Assembly (NCBI RefSeq): GCF_010501095.1
Contig: NZ_QVMP01000006.1
Coordinates: 1 to 64,000, forward strand
DNA from: Dysgonomonas sp. 520
GTDB taxonomy: Bacteria; Bacteroidota; Bacteroidia; Bacteroidales; Dysgonomonadaceae
DNA: 64,000 nt
Direction of reading: 5' to 3'
Part shown: piece after piece, positions 43,362-51,992 of the stretch
Numbering within the stretch: the first letter of the stretch is position 1
How the letters are laid out: every line of letters begins with the position of its first letter
Translations under genes and position numbers: made by a program
Notes under the pieces: generated by a model
What the model saw: the letters and a program-made list of their open reading frames with translations, nothing else
Databases searched by the model: none
Told to the model about the DNA's origin: nothing

Positions 43362-44753
43362 ATGATTACACTAGTTGCTGTTTCAGGTTTAGGCATATTG
43401 TGCCTCATATTAGAGATTATTAATTTAAGAAAAATACTTGTTCCTGTAACATTATTGGGATTAGTAGCCATTCTCGGAGCAACTGCTACTGAGTTTTATC
43501 TAAACGAACCATTTATCGAAATAGATAATTACAATATGGTGGAAACAAGCCGTTTTAGTCAGGCATTTTCAATATTGTTCATTCTTCTTACAGCCTTGAT
43601 TATAGGGATGAGTTCGAAGTTTTATGAAGATAAAATGACCAAAATAGCAGATTACGTTTCACTCAAGATTTTTATGCTTGCCGGAGCCATAGCAATGGTT
43701 TCGTTTGGCAATTTTGCCATGTTTTTTATTGGTATCGAGGTATTATCAATCTGCGGATATGTTTTAGCGGCAAGCGAACCTAAAAACCTGAAAAGCAACG
43801 AAGCTGGGATGAAATATTTTATCATGGGTGCATTTGCATCCAGTTTCATACTATTCGGTTTAGCCTTATTGTATGGAGCCACAGGTTCGTTCGATGTGGA
43901 AACAATCAAACAAATATTGGCTGTTCGAGGTGAAAGTTTACCTGTTTGGGCAAATTTGGGTTTTGTTATGGTTTTGGTAGGGTTGTTGTTTAAAGCATCG
44001 GTTGTACCTTTCCATTTCTGGGCTCCGGATGTGTACGAAGGTTCTCCAACTTTGGTTACGACAATAATGAGTACGCTTATAAAAGTTGCCGCCATTTCTG
44101 CCTTGTTCAAGTTTTTGACTATCATGTCGGTGCTTGTAACGCCTACGGTACAATTAGGATTAATCGTATTCTCTATCATAACAATGCTAGTGGCGAACAT
44201 TACGGCACTGAGACAGTCGAACCTGAAACGTATGATGGCATATTCAGGTATTTCTCATACAGGATTTATGATGATGGGTTTGCTTTCATTCAACGAAAGT
44301 GCTAACAGTACATTATACTATGCTGCGGCATATTCGTTTGCAGCGATTGCGGGATTTGCTGTTATCATGGCTGTTTGTCAGGATAAAGGAAACGAAAATA
44401 TCTCGAATATATTCGGTCTGGCAAGACGCCATCCTGCATTGGCAGGAATTATGGCATGTGCTATGGTTTCTCTTGGAGGTATTCCGGTATTTGCAGGTTT
44501 CTTTGCAAAGATGTTCGTATTCAGCCAAATGTTTGAAGCAAGGCAGATTATCTTGGTTATGTTTGGTATTGTGAGTTCCATCATTGCTATTTTCTATTAT
44601 TTTGGAACAACAAACGTAATGTTTACGAAGGAAAATCCTGAAGATATATCGTTCAAGGCTTCGAAGAGATATACCACAGTTGCGTTTATTGCAATCTCTT
44701 TAAACATACTTATAGGTGTTTGTCCATTTATTATTATGGATTTGCAGTTGTAA
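43362..44753 (+). CDS. nuoN: NADH-quinone oxidoreductase subunit N
   Basis: This is the last complex I gene, a 463-residue antiporter-like subunit with fourteen helices. Visible blocks include FFIGIEVLSICGYVLAASEP, LFKASVVPFHFWAPDVYEGS and RQSNLKRMMAYSGISHTGFM. With it the operon holds all fourteen subunits. No obvious terminator follows within the 59-bp spacer to hemH, although a -7 box is present there. Confidence 0.95.
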   Translation: MITLVAVSGLGILCLILEIINLRKILVPVTLLGLVAILGATATEFYLNEPFIEIDNYNMVETSRFSQAFSILFILLTALIIGMSSKFYEDKMTKIADYVSLKIFMLAGAIAMVSFGNFAMFFIGIEVLSICGYVLAASEPKNLKSNEAGMKYFIMGAFASSFILFGLALLYGATGSFDVETIKQILAVRGESLPVWANLGFVMVLVGLLFKASVVPFHFWAPDVYEGSPTLVTTIMSTLIKVAAISALFKFLTIMSVLVTPTVQLGLIVFSIITMLVANITALRQSNLKRMMAYSGISHTGFMMMGLLSFNESANSTLYYAAAYSFAAIAGFAVIMAVCQDKGNENISNIFGLARRHPALAGIMACAMVSLGGIPVFAGFFAKMFVFSQMFEARQIILVMFGIVSSIIAIFYYFGTTNVMFTKENPEDISFKASKRYTTVAFIAISLNILIGVCPFIIMDLQL

Positions 44754-44777
44754 GATTTTTAATTTACAAAAATGCCC

Positions 44778-44785
44778 TATCTTTG
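44778..44785 (+). promoter_or_regulatory. -7 box of the hemH promoter
   Basis: TATCTTTG, a perfect TAnnTTTG, lies 27 bp before the hemH ATG. The nearest TTG upstream is 27 bp away, too far for the usual -33 spacing. Confidence 0.45.
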
Positions 44786-44812
44786 TATTCTTATTTAAGA
44801 AAGTAATAAGAT

Positions 44813-45784
44813 ATGAGAGGGATTCTCATTGTAAATACAGGAAGTCCAAGAAGTAATCATAGGCATGATGTAAAAGAATTTATCGGGAAAATGCTTTCCG
44901 ATCCGTTATTGTTGTCTTCAGTTCCCGATTGGTTCAGGTCCATTTTGGCAAAAAGAATTATAGCCCCGGTCAGGGCGTTCGCTTCGTCAGCGCATTATTC
45001 TCTAATCTGGGATAAAGAAAATAATGTACCTCCTCTGTTATATCATACACAAAAACTGGCAGAGAAAATAGAACAGGAAACAGAAATGCCTGTGGAGATA
45101 GCTATGCGTTATTGCGACCCAAGCATAACTCTGGCGTTTGAACTACTGATGAAAAAATGCCCAACACTGCACGAAGTGGTCGTTGTGCCGATGTTTCCGC
45201 AGTATGCACAATCATCCTATCAGACAGTGGTGGATGAGGTTGGAAGATGTTTCTTCCAGCGAGATTACCCTTTCAGATTGAAAATTGTAGAGCCATTTTA
45301 TAATCAGTATGGTTATATAAAGCCTTTGGCCGAAAGGATACGGCCGTTTGTTGCTGAAGATTATGAACGGTTGGTATTTAGCTTTCATAGTCTTCCTCTG
45401 GAGCATGTAGAATCCGGGTGGAAAAAAGGAAAGGATTTTGACTATGTATACCAGATAAAGGAAACGGTAAGGCTGGTAACAAAGGAGCTTAATATAGACC
45501 CTAATAAAAACAGGATCGTTTACTCTTCTTCCATCGGGAAAAACTGGCTCAAACCGGATCTGCTAGAGACAATGAAAGAGTTGGCAGAGGAAGGCATAAA
45601 GAGGATTGTAGTTCTGACAGCCGGATTCCCTGCCGATAATTTAGAGTCGCTTTATGATATTGATATCGAAGCCCGCAAAGTCTTCATGGAGCATGGCGGC
45701 GAGAAGTTTTCGTTCGTTCCCGGATTGAATAGTGAAGATTGTTGGGTGCAGGGTGTAATAAAGATAGTGACATCCAAAAAATAG
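44813..45784 (+). CDS. hemH: Ferrochelatase
   Basis: HemH inserts iron into protoporphyrin IX. The 323 residues include LIVNTGSPRSN at the N-terminus, PMFPQYAQSSYQTVVDEV, the catalytic His in VFSFHSLPLEHV, and the Glu-containing TAGFPADNLESLYDIDIEA. There is no C-terminal [2Fe-2S] extension. It may instead insert iron into coproporphyrin, which sequence alone does not settle. A barstar-like gene follows 19 bp later. Confidence 0.93.
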   Translation: MRGILIVNTGSPRSNHRHDVKEFIGKMLSDPLLLSSVPDWFRSILAKRIIAPVRAFASSAHYSLIWDKENNVPPLLYHTQKLAEKIEQETEMPVEIAMRYCDPSITLAFELLMKKCPTLHEVVVVPMFPQYAQSSYQTVVDEVGRCFFQRDYPFRLKIVEPFYNQYGYIKPLAERIRPFVAEDYERLVFSFHSLPLEHVESGWKKGKDFDYVYQIKETVRLVTKELNIDPNKNRIVYSSSIGKNWLKPDLLETMKELAEEGIKRIVVLTAGFPADNLESLYDIDIEARKVFMEHGGEKFSFVPGLNSEDCWVQGVIKIVTSKK

Positions 45785-45803
45785 CTTGCAGAAGTTTTAG
45801 AGT

Positions 45804-46199
45804 ATGATAAAAACAATTATCATAAATGGAAATAATATACATGATATCCCTTCTTTTTACGAAGAAATAAACCGTGTGTTTATGGCTGATGAAGACTGGA
45901 AGATAGGTCAGAGCCTAGACGCCCTTAATGACATGTTTTATGGGGGATATGGCGAAATAAATGGTGACGAAGAGGTTCATTTGGTGTGGACTAATTTTGA
46001 GCAAAACAGAAAAGATTTAGGTTACGAGCTTACAAAGTCATACTATCAGCGCAAACTAGAACAACCCTCAATATTTAATGTCGATTTTGTGAAGAAGAAA
46101 CTTACAGAATTGGAAAATGGTACAGGGCAAACTTATTTCGAAATTATATTGGAAATTATTGGTGAGCACAAGAATGTTAAACTAATTGATTCTTATTGA
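45804..46199 (+). CDS. Barstar-family protein
   Basis: This 131-residue acidic protein resembles the ribonuclease inhibitor barstar: a short beta strand (KTIIINGNNI), a helix with SFYEEINRVFM and the core SLDALNDMFYGGYGEI. The family's known member blocks barnase by occupying its active site. No barnase-like nuclease is encoded nearby, so the target is unknown or distant. It is likely co-transcribed with hemH. Confidence 0.65.
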   Translation: MIKTIIINGNNIHDIPSFYEEINRVFMADEDWKIGQSLDALNDMFYGGYGEINGDEEVHLVWTNFEQNRKDLGYELTKSYYQRKLEQPSIFNVDFVKKKLTELENGTGQTYFEIILEIIGEHKNVKLIDSY

Positions 46200-46222
46200 A
46201 GTTTAAATTAACGGCTCGAATG

Positions 46223-46248
46223 AAAAAAGTCGCTATAAAAGCGACTTT
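46223..46248 (-). terminator. Terminator of the tRNA operon
   Basis: The stem pairs AAAGTCGC (46226-46233) with GCGACTTT (46241-46248); on the minus strand a run of six T follows. It lies 17 bp after the tRNA-Leu gene. Confidence 0.75.
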
Positions 46249-46264
46249 CAAGATTGATACTTAG

Positions 46265-46348
46265 TGCACACGACGAGACTCGAACTCACACGAGCTTGCG
46301 CTCACCACCCCCTCAAAGTGGCGTGTCTACCAATTCCACCACGTGTGC
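46265..46348 (-). tRNA. tRNA-Leu (anticodon GAG)
   Basis: The 84-nt minus-strand gene folds into a class II cloverleaf: 7-bp acceptor (GCACACG with CGTGTGC), a D arm with GGTAGAC, an anticodon stem CCACT/GGTGG with loop TTGAGGG, a long variable arm and the T loop GTTCGAGTC. The anticodon GAG reads CTC/CTT leucine codons. The 3' CCA is not encoded. It follows tRNA-Gly in one transcript. Confidence 0.93.
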
Positions 46349-46395
46349 AATCTGTGTATTTAGAGAAAAAAAAAATGTGACCATTGTCACATTTG

Positions 46396-46468
<73 letters not shown>

Positions 46469-46479
46469 AATTTCGACGA

Positions 46480-46510
46480 CAAAGATAATGTGAATTTTTA
46501 TTCCTTCAAA
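46480..46510 (-). promoter_or_regulatory. Promoter of the tRNA-Gly/tRNA-Leu operon
   Basis: On the minus strand, TTTG (46507-46510) and TATCTTTG (46480-46487) are exactly 19 bp apart. Initiation would fall a few bases before the tRNA-Gly 5' end. Confidence 0.8.
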
Positions 46511-46554
46511 AGATTTATCGAAATATTTTATGAGATTTATAGAATAAACGTCGT

Positions 46555-46590
46555 GCAAATAAAAAAACATGCCTGTTTTGGCATGTTTTT
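46555..46590. terminator. Bidirectional hairpin after korB
   Basis: AAAAAACATGCC (46561-46572) pairs with GGCATGTTTTTT (46579-46590) around a six-base loop; both strands end in runs of T. It lies 26 bp after the korB stop and serves the minus-strand korAB operon. Confidence 0.85.
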
Positions 46591-46615
46591 TAGGTTTTTA
46601 TAGATATTAACCGGA

Positions 46616-47650
46616 TTATTTTACCTCCCAAACATTTCCTTTCATCAAAAGATCGTTCAAAGTCATGTTTGGATTTTTTGCTTTCATTTCGTTTGTAGTC
46701 CTTTCCACTTCGGCGTCATAAGCCAAACCTTCGGCATCTCTGATTACGCCTAATGCAAGAGGGAAGCCATTTTCAGGAGCCATCAAACCGAGTTTCAGGT
46801 GCAGGGTATTGTCTGTTGCGTGAGCGTCGTGAGTTAAAACGTGGTCAAGAGTGTAACCGTCTGCCCCGATTGTCACGACTTTCAAATTCCAGCCATCAAG
46901 AACAATTCCTTTGTTTTTATCTTTGCCGAAGATCATTTTCTCGCCATGTTTCAGTAGAATCGTATTGTCATCTCTCAGCGATTTATCCACAACTATATTG
47001 TGAACGTTGTCATTAAAGATCACACAATTTTGAAGTATTTCTACAACCGATGCTCCTTTATGTTTGGCGGCTTTGACGAATGTATCTGTCGCATTTTTCA
47101 GGTCAACGTCAATGCATCGAGCAAAGAATGTACCTCTGGCTCCCATAGCCAACTCTACCGGGCGGAAAGGGTCTTCCACCGTGCCGTAAGGCGACGATTT
47201 GGTTATAGTGCCCCTGTCTGTTGTTGGAGAGTATTGTCCTTTCGTCAAGCCGTATATTTTATTATTCAGCAGAAGAATGTTTATATCTATGTTGCGTCTT
47301 ACGGCATGAATGAAGTGATTTCCCCCAATGGCAAGGCAGTCTCCGTCTCCTGTTGCCAACCATACCGAAAGTTCGGGTTTAGCCACTTTAACACCTGTTG
47401 CTACGGCTGCGCCACGCCCATGAATGGTATGGAAGCCGTAAGTATTCATATAATATGGAAGTCGAGACGAACATCCGATACCCGAAATCACAGCAACTTT
47501 GTGCGGTTTGAGGTCTAGTTCGGCCATTGCCTTGTGCAATACATTCAATGCGGCATGATCTCCACATCCCGGACACCAACGCACATTCTGATCGCTTTTA
47601 TAATCACGGGCTTGTCTTTCGCCCGCCATTTTTATATTTGATATATCCAT
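46616..47650 (-). CDS. korB: 2-oxoglutarate:ferredoxin oxidoreductase, beta subunit
   Basis: The 344-residue thiamine-diphosphate subunit has RWCPGCGDHAALN, GIGCSSRLPYYMNTYGFHTI and the TPP/Mg motif GDGDCLAIGGNHFIHAVRRN followed by LLNNKIYGLTKGQ. With KorA it converts 2-oxoglutarate and CoA to succinyl-CoA and reduced ferredoxin, or runs in reverse. It starts 30 bp after korA. Confidence 0.93.
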   Translation of the reverse strand: MDISNIKMAGERQARDYKSDQNVRWCPGCGDHAALNVLHKAMAELDLKPHKVAVISGIGCSSRLPYYMNTYGFHTIHGRGAAVATGVKVAKPELSVWLATGDGDCLAIGGNHFIHAVRRNIDINILLLNNKIYGLTKGQYSPTTDRGTITKSSPYGTVEDPFRPVELAMGARGTFFARCIDVDLKNATDTFVKAAKHKGASVVEILQNCVIFNDNVHNIVVDKSLRDDNTILLKHGEKMIFGKDKNKGIVLDGWNLKVVTIGADGYTLDHVLTHDAHATDNTLHLKLGLMAPENGFPLALGVIRDAEGLAYDAEVERTTNEMKAKNPNMTLNDLLMKGNVWEVK

Positions 47651-47680
47651 GATAGTTTTCTTTTTTCTAAGTTTAAGTTG

Positions 47681-49528
47681 TTAATTTTTAAGTTGTTCAG
47701 TAAAGTACTCAACCAGATCTTCAACACAGAAAGGTTGTCCTTCAACTTTATTGTATTTGGTCAATTTCAAACCATCTATCTTATCAAGCAGATGCCCGGC
47801 AAGATGTCCGTTATTTTGTTCTGCCACAACAACTTTCTTATATTTAAGCAACACCTCTTTTGTGTTTTTCGGTAGCGGGTTTATGAATTGGAAATGAGCG
47901 AAAGCAACATTGTTTCCATTGACATTCATCTTTTCGGTAGCTTCGCGAAGATGCCCGTATGTTCCGCCCCAACCAACAATTAAAAGGTCGGCATTTTCAT
48001 CCCCCATCACTTCAAGATCGGGTATACAGTTGGATATATAATCTATTTTTTCTTGGCGAACGTTCACCATCTTTTGGTGGTTTACTGGGTCGGTAGAAAT
48101 GCTTCCCGTAACAAAATCCCTTTCCAATCCGCCAATTCGGTGAGTGTAACCCTCGGTTCCGGCTTCGGCCCAATATCTGACGTTTGTTGTCTTGTCTCGT
48201 TGTGCCATAGTCCAGCTTTCTCCTTCATATTGAGATACATTATGAGGTACGATGGCAGGATATTCGTCCATATTTGGAATTTTCCAGGCAGATGATCCGT
48301 TTGCGATGAAGCCATCGGTCAAGAGAATTACGGGAGTGATATGCTCCAATGCTATTTTAGAAGCCCAATAAGCGGCATCGAAGCAGTTTGTAGCACTTGA
48401 TGCAGCAATCACAACAAGCGGACTTTCGCCGTTTCTTCCGTACAAAGCCTGACGCAAGTCGGTTTGTTCGGATTTGGTTGGCAATCCGGTTGATGGGCCT
48501 CCCCGCTGAACGTCGATAATAACAAGCGGAAGTTCGGCCATGACAGCCAGTCCGATAGCTTCACTTTTCAGAGCCAGACCGGGACCCGATGTTGATGTAG
48601 CTGCCAGGCTTCCGGCAAAACTTGCGCCGATTGCCGTACATATCCCCGCAATTTCGTCTTCCATCTGGATTGCTTTTACTCCCAGATCTTTACGTTTTAC
48701 CAGTTCTTGTAAAATATCGGTTGCAGGCGTAATTGGGTATGAGCCTAAAAACAGTTCTTTCCCTGCTTTTTCGGCGGCAGCTATTAAACCGTACGCTGTG
48801 GCAGTATTGCCGTTTACGTCTGTGTAGAATCCTTTTTCAGTATTTGCCGTTTCGATGCGATAGGTAGATACTGTGGCATCGGTGTTTTGTCCGTAATTGA
48901 AACCGTCGGCCATCACTTTTATGTTGGCCTGAGCCAATAATGGTTTTTTCGAAAATTTATCGGACAATATTTCATTGGCAGCGTCCAGAGTTTTATTGAA
49001 TAACCAACATACCAATCCCAAGGCAAACATGTTTTTACACCTGTCTTTGTCTTTGGCGCTCATTTCGAAGTTTTCGAGGCTTTTCTTGGTCATCGAAGTG
49101 ATAGGTACAAACAAAGGTTGAACATCAGTTAAGCCAAGTTCAGCCAACGGATCGTTGGTCTTGTACAATGCCTTTTCCAAGTCTTTCTGTTCAAACGAGT
49201 CGCTGTCGGCCAATATGACCGAGTTCTTTTTCAGGCGGTGAGCATTGACCTTCAGTGCGGCAGGGTTCATAGCCACCAACACATCAACCTTATCGCCGGG
49301 AGTGTAGATGTCAGACCCTATATGTACCTGAAATCCGGAAACACCACTGAGTGAACCTTGTGGAGCCCTGATTTCGGCCGGATAATCGGGAAATGTTGCG
49401 ATCTCATCACCCAAAATAGCCGATATGTTAGAAAAAATTGTTCCTGACAATTGCATACCATCCCCCGAATCGCCGGAGAAGAGTATTACAATATCCTTTA
49501 CATTTTGTACATTTACTTTTTGAAGCAT
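47681..49528 (-). CDS. korA: 2-oxoglutarate:ferredoxin oxidoreductase, alpha subunit with fused gamma domain
   Basis: The 615-residue protein begins with a gamma domain (residues 1-190; VILFSGDSGDGMQLSG and EIRAPQGSLSGVSGFQVHI) followed by the alpha subunit with LFLGSYPITPATDILQELV, MEDEIAGICTAIGASFAG and the TSTSGPGLALKSEAIGLAV motif. This two-gene gamma-alpha/beta arrangement is typical of Kor enzymes. The spacer upstream (49529-49682) shows no clear minus-strand promoter. Confidence 0.93.
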   Translation of the reverse strand: MLQKVNVQNVKDIVILFSGDSGDGMQLSGTIFSNISAILGDEIATFPDYPAEIRAPQGSLSGVSGFQVHIGSDIYTPGDKVDVLVAMNPAALKVNAHRLKKNSVILADSDSFEQKDLEKALYKTNDPLAELGLTDVQPLFVPITSMTKKSLENFEMSAKDKDRCKNMFALGLVCWLFNKTLDAANEILSDKFSKKPLLAQANIKVMADGFNYGQNTDATVSTYRIETANTEKGFYTDVNGNTATAYGLIAAAEKAGKELFLGSYPITPATDILQELVKRKDLGVKAIQMEDEIAGICTAIGASFAGSLAATSTSGPGLALKSEAIGLAVMAELPLVIIDVQRGGPSTGLPTKSEQTDLRQALYGRNGESPLVVIAASSATNCFDAAYWASKIALEHITPVILLTDGFIANGSSAWKIPNMDEYPAIVPHNVSQYEGESWTMAQRDKTTNVRYWAEAGTEGYTHRIGGLERDFVTGSISTDPVNHQKMVNVRQEKIDYISNCIPDLEVMGDENADLLIVGWGGTYGHLREATEKMNVNGNNVAFAHFQFINPLPKNTKEVLLKYKKVVVAEQNNGHLAGHLLDKIDGLKLTKYNKVEGQPFCVEDLVEYFTEQLKN

Positions 49529-49682
49529 GCTGTTAGTATATATAGTATAGGTTTAATAATTAAGAACTCGGAGCAATTTGCAATTTTTATGTGTCTTTGC
49601 GAAACAAATTCCCGTAAAATTAGTAATTTTATAAACATTTTGCAAGAGAGCAGCTTAAAAAAAGTAATCTTAACTTTTTATT

Positions 49683-49713
49683 TTTGCTCTCTGTCGAAAG
49701 TTTTATATTTTTG
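49683..49713 (+). promoter_or_regulatory. Promoter upstream of the YD-repeat protein gene
   Basis: TTTG (49683-49686) and TATTTTTG (49706-49713) are 19 bp apart. Initiation near 49720 would give a leader of about 200 nt before the ATG at 49923, unusually long for this window. Confidence 0.6.
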
Positions 49714-49804
49714 TATATTCATCTGTAATTGTGCTAAATCAGTAATAAAAACAAGTGTTCTTTTAATAAATCTAAAAGCAAAGACGTCAAGTTTCTCTTT
49801 GTCA

Positions 49805-49817
49805 TTTTTTTTTTTTT
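49805..49817 (+). repeat. Run of 13 T in the leader of the YD-repeat gene
   Basis: A homopolymer of 13 T lies between the promoter at 49683-49713 and the start codon at 49923. Tracts of this length are prone to slippage. The other parts of the 394-bp spacer 49529-49922 are AT-rich with no further feature seen. Confidence 0.6.
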
Positions 49818-49922
49818 GAACGATTCACATATTTCAATGAATAGAACACATCTGATTGCAAAACATCTAATATTATTAAAAAAAACGTTACGATTGTAAA
49901 CCCTAACAAAGATTTTGTATTT

Positions 49923-51491
49923 ATGAAATTATACCTAAAAACGCTGGTCTTGTCCATACTGATGTCGCCTTTATGTCTTTGTGCAAATAACGAGCCTGAC
50001 AGTATGATAGTATACGACTCAAGTTCAGCAGCCACGTACAAAGAAATATATGATTATGATGCTACGGGTAAGAGGTCGTTGATAAAAGGATATAAAAAAA
50101 ATGCCGGAGATTGGGCGCAAGACAATGAGGTCAATTATACGTACGACGTAAATGGAAATATATCGGGAAAATCCGGTTCTTTCTCCCTTGATGGCACAAG
50201 CAATTTGATTCCGGTCTACAAGTATAATTTTTTGTATGATGCAAGCGGATTTTTTGTTTCAGATGAATATCTTTCGAAAGCCGCCAATGAGTCCGTATTA
50301 AAGGGTGTGTCGAAGCATCTTTACGTATACAATGGAGACAAAATTGAAGAAGTCGTCAAATATACATGGGATAGTAAATCGAACGATTGGGCATACAGCG
50401 AAAAATACATCTATGCGTATGATGCCAAAGGAAACCAAGTGTTGGCAGAAGTTTATTCCTTCTATTTAAGAAACAATGTTTGGCAGACGGTGAGAAAGGA
50501 AGAAAAAAGCTATTCTGCGGACAATAAATTGCAGGTTGAAACATATTACGAAAATAACAACAGCAGAGAAGGTTGGAAAAATCTGAGTAAGACAGAATAT
50601 GAATATAGTGGCGATATCTTGCAAAATAAGGTAACTTATACTACTCAGTCAGGGGATGACTGGATTAACAACAGTAGATATACATATACTTATACCGGTT
50701 CCGACTTGAATAAGGTGAGCATAGAATTCTGGGATCAGGCGACGGGCAATTGGGCTCAATCGGGGCAAGACGTGTATGTGTATGATAATAATAAGTTGGC
50801 GGGAGTTAATTCACAGTTGTGGAATAAAGGTAAAAATTTGTGGGTCAATTCGCAGGTTAAAAACTATGCATATCCCGGAAATTTTTCGATAGAAGAAACA
50901 GTCAGTATGTTCGACCCAAAAGGTAAGATGTTGGGTACTTACAAAAGTGAGACTGAAAAAGACGAAGATGGCAATTTATTGTTAAGCCGCACATCGCAAT
51001 GGAATGACATAAAACAATTGTGGGTGCCAACCGATAGTGAAATTTATAGCTACGATTCGTCTAACTTGGTTTCGTCCGAAAAATATTCTTTATATAATCA
51101 GAGTCTTGAGAGTTATTTTAAGGCTACTTACGACTATTTTACCAGCGACTATCTGGTTAAGGAAGACTTGTATTCGTGGAATAAAAATAGTGCCGATTGG
51201 GACAAGGTTCAAACTATCCGCTATTTTTACGAAGGAGTGGAAACGGGTATCGATAATGAAAAAGACGACAACAAGGATTCCCGTATAAAAATATGGTCGA
51301 AATCGGGCATTTTGCATATAGATACCGATGAACCCGTTAAGCTGGTTAATGTTTATTCTCTGGTGGGCAAGATGCTGTATAATGGAACAGCAAACGAGAT
51401 TTCTACAATGGGGTGGGGCGAAGGTGCTTATATTGTTAACGTGAAAACAGCAAAAGGTATAACTAAAAGTGAAAAGGTTATTGTAAAATAA
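49923..51491 (+). CDS. Secreted YD-repeat-like protein with type IX-style C-terminal tail
   Basis: The 522-residue protein has a signal peptide (KLYLKTLVLSILMSPLCLCA), then about eight degenerate repeats of roughly 45 residues built around a Trp and a Y-x-Y-D-x-x-G-N turn, e.g. NDWAYSEKYIYAYDAKGNQ and NYTYDVNGNISGK. After an acidic linker the last 70 residues resemble a type A T9SS sorting domain (VKLVNVYSLVGKMLYNG, GAYIVNVKTAKGITKSEKVI). It is therefore probably exported through the type IX system and held on the surface. The repeats recall RHS/YD and DUF3836 proteins; the ligand is unknown. Confidence 0.7.
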   Translation: MKLYLKTLVLSILMSPLCLCANNEPDSMIVYDSSSAATYKEIYDYDATGKRSLIKGYKKNAGDWAQDNEVNYTYDVNGNISGKSGSFSLDGTSNLIPVYKYNFLYDASGFFVSDEYLSKAANESVLKGVSKHLYVYNGDKIEEVVKYTWDSKSNDWAYSEKYIYAYDAKGNQVLAEVYSFYLRNNVWQTVRKEEKSYSADNKLQVETYYENNNSREGWKNLSKTEYEYSGDILQNKVTYTTQSGDDWINNSRYTYTYTGSDLNKVSIEFWDQATGNWAQSGQDVYVYDNNKLAGVNSQLWNKGKNLWVNSQVKNYAYPGNFSIEETVSMFDPKGKMLGTYKSETEKDEDGNLLLSRTSQWNDIKQLWVPTDSEIYSYDSSNLVSSEKYSLYNQSLESYFKATYDYFTSDYLVKEDLYSWNKNSADWDKVQTIRYFYEGVETGIDNEKDDNKDSRIKIWSKSGILHIDTDEPVKLVNVYSLVGKMLYNGTANEISTMGWGEGAYIVNVKTAKGITKSEKVIVK

Positions 51492-51506
51492 CTTTCACCG
51501 AAACAC

Positions 51507-51544
51507 AAAAAATGGCCGGATCTGTAAAATTCGGTCATTTTTTT
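51507..51544 (+). terminator. Terminator of the YD-repeat protein gene
   Basis: An 11-bp stem (51510-51520 with 51530-51540, two G-T pairs) is followed by a run of seven T. Confidence 0.8.
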
Positions 51545-51578
51545 AAGCAAATCCGGAGAGTTTTATTCTTTTATGAAG

Positions 51579-51707
51579 TTACACAATAAAAAATCTCACA
51601 GGTTTTCTTCTTCTCTTTTTCTTTTCGTGTGCGATGGCACAGAAAACTAATGTTGCGGCTATTCCTACCCCAACGGCAAGCAGAAGTGGTTGTTTCACTT
51701 TTTCCAT
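51579..51707 (-). CDS. Small single-pass membrane protein, 42 residues
   Basis: This ORF starts MEKVKQPLLLAVGVGIAATL, continues VFCAIAH and ends with a polybasic tail (EKKKRRRKPVRFFIV). It has one hydrophobic helix (residues 8-26), a short cytoplasmic start and a cluster of seven Lys/Arg, which by the positive-inside rule should stay in the cytoplasm. A complete promoter lies 58 bp upstream on the same strand, which is the main reason to believe it is real. It is not recognised as a known family. It is divergent from the SGNH-MBOAT cassette. Confidence 0.55.
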   Translation of the reverse strand: MEKVKQPLLLAVGVGIAATLVFCAIAHEKKKRRRKPVRFFIV

Positions 51708-51764
51708 ATCAATTGTGTGTATTTCAGTTTTAACAATTCTTTTTTTATGATAGACGTTTCTCTA

Positions 51765-51795
51765 CAAATATATCCATTTATAACTCTATGCGCAA
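51765..51795 (-). promoter_or_regulatory. Promoter of the 42-residue membrane protein
   Basis: On the minus strand, TTG (51793-51795) and TATATTTG (51765-51772) are 20 bp apart. Initiation is expected near 51758, about 50 bp before the ATG at 51707. Confidence 0.6.
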
Positions 51796-51896
51796 TAGTG
51801 CAATTCTTAAATTAGTAAAAAAGTAATTTACAGAAGCTGTTTATAACTTTTCGGAATATTTACGGATGCAAATAATGTTAATTCGGAGAAAGTAGG

Positions 51897-51904
51897 TATA
51901 TTTG
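51897..51904 (+). promoter_or_regulatory. -7 box of the SGNH-SGNH-MBOAT operon
   Basis: TATATTTG is a perfect TAnnTTTG match. The -33 region reads TGTTA instead of TTG. The expected leader is about 80 nt. Confidence 0.5.
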
Positions 51905-51992
51905 CGACATTTTCAAATGTATTGTTGGTATCAAAGCTATTATAGGCTGAAAATTTATATGTTGCGTTTCTTAAAGTTTCTTACAGATTTTT

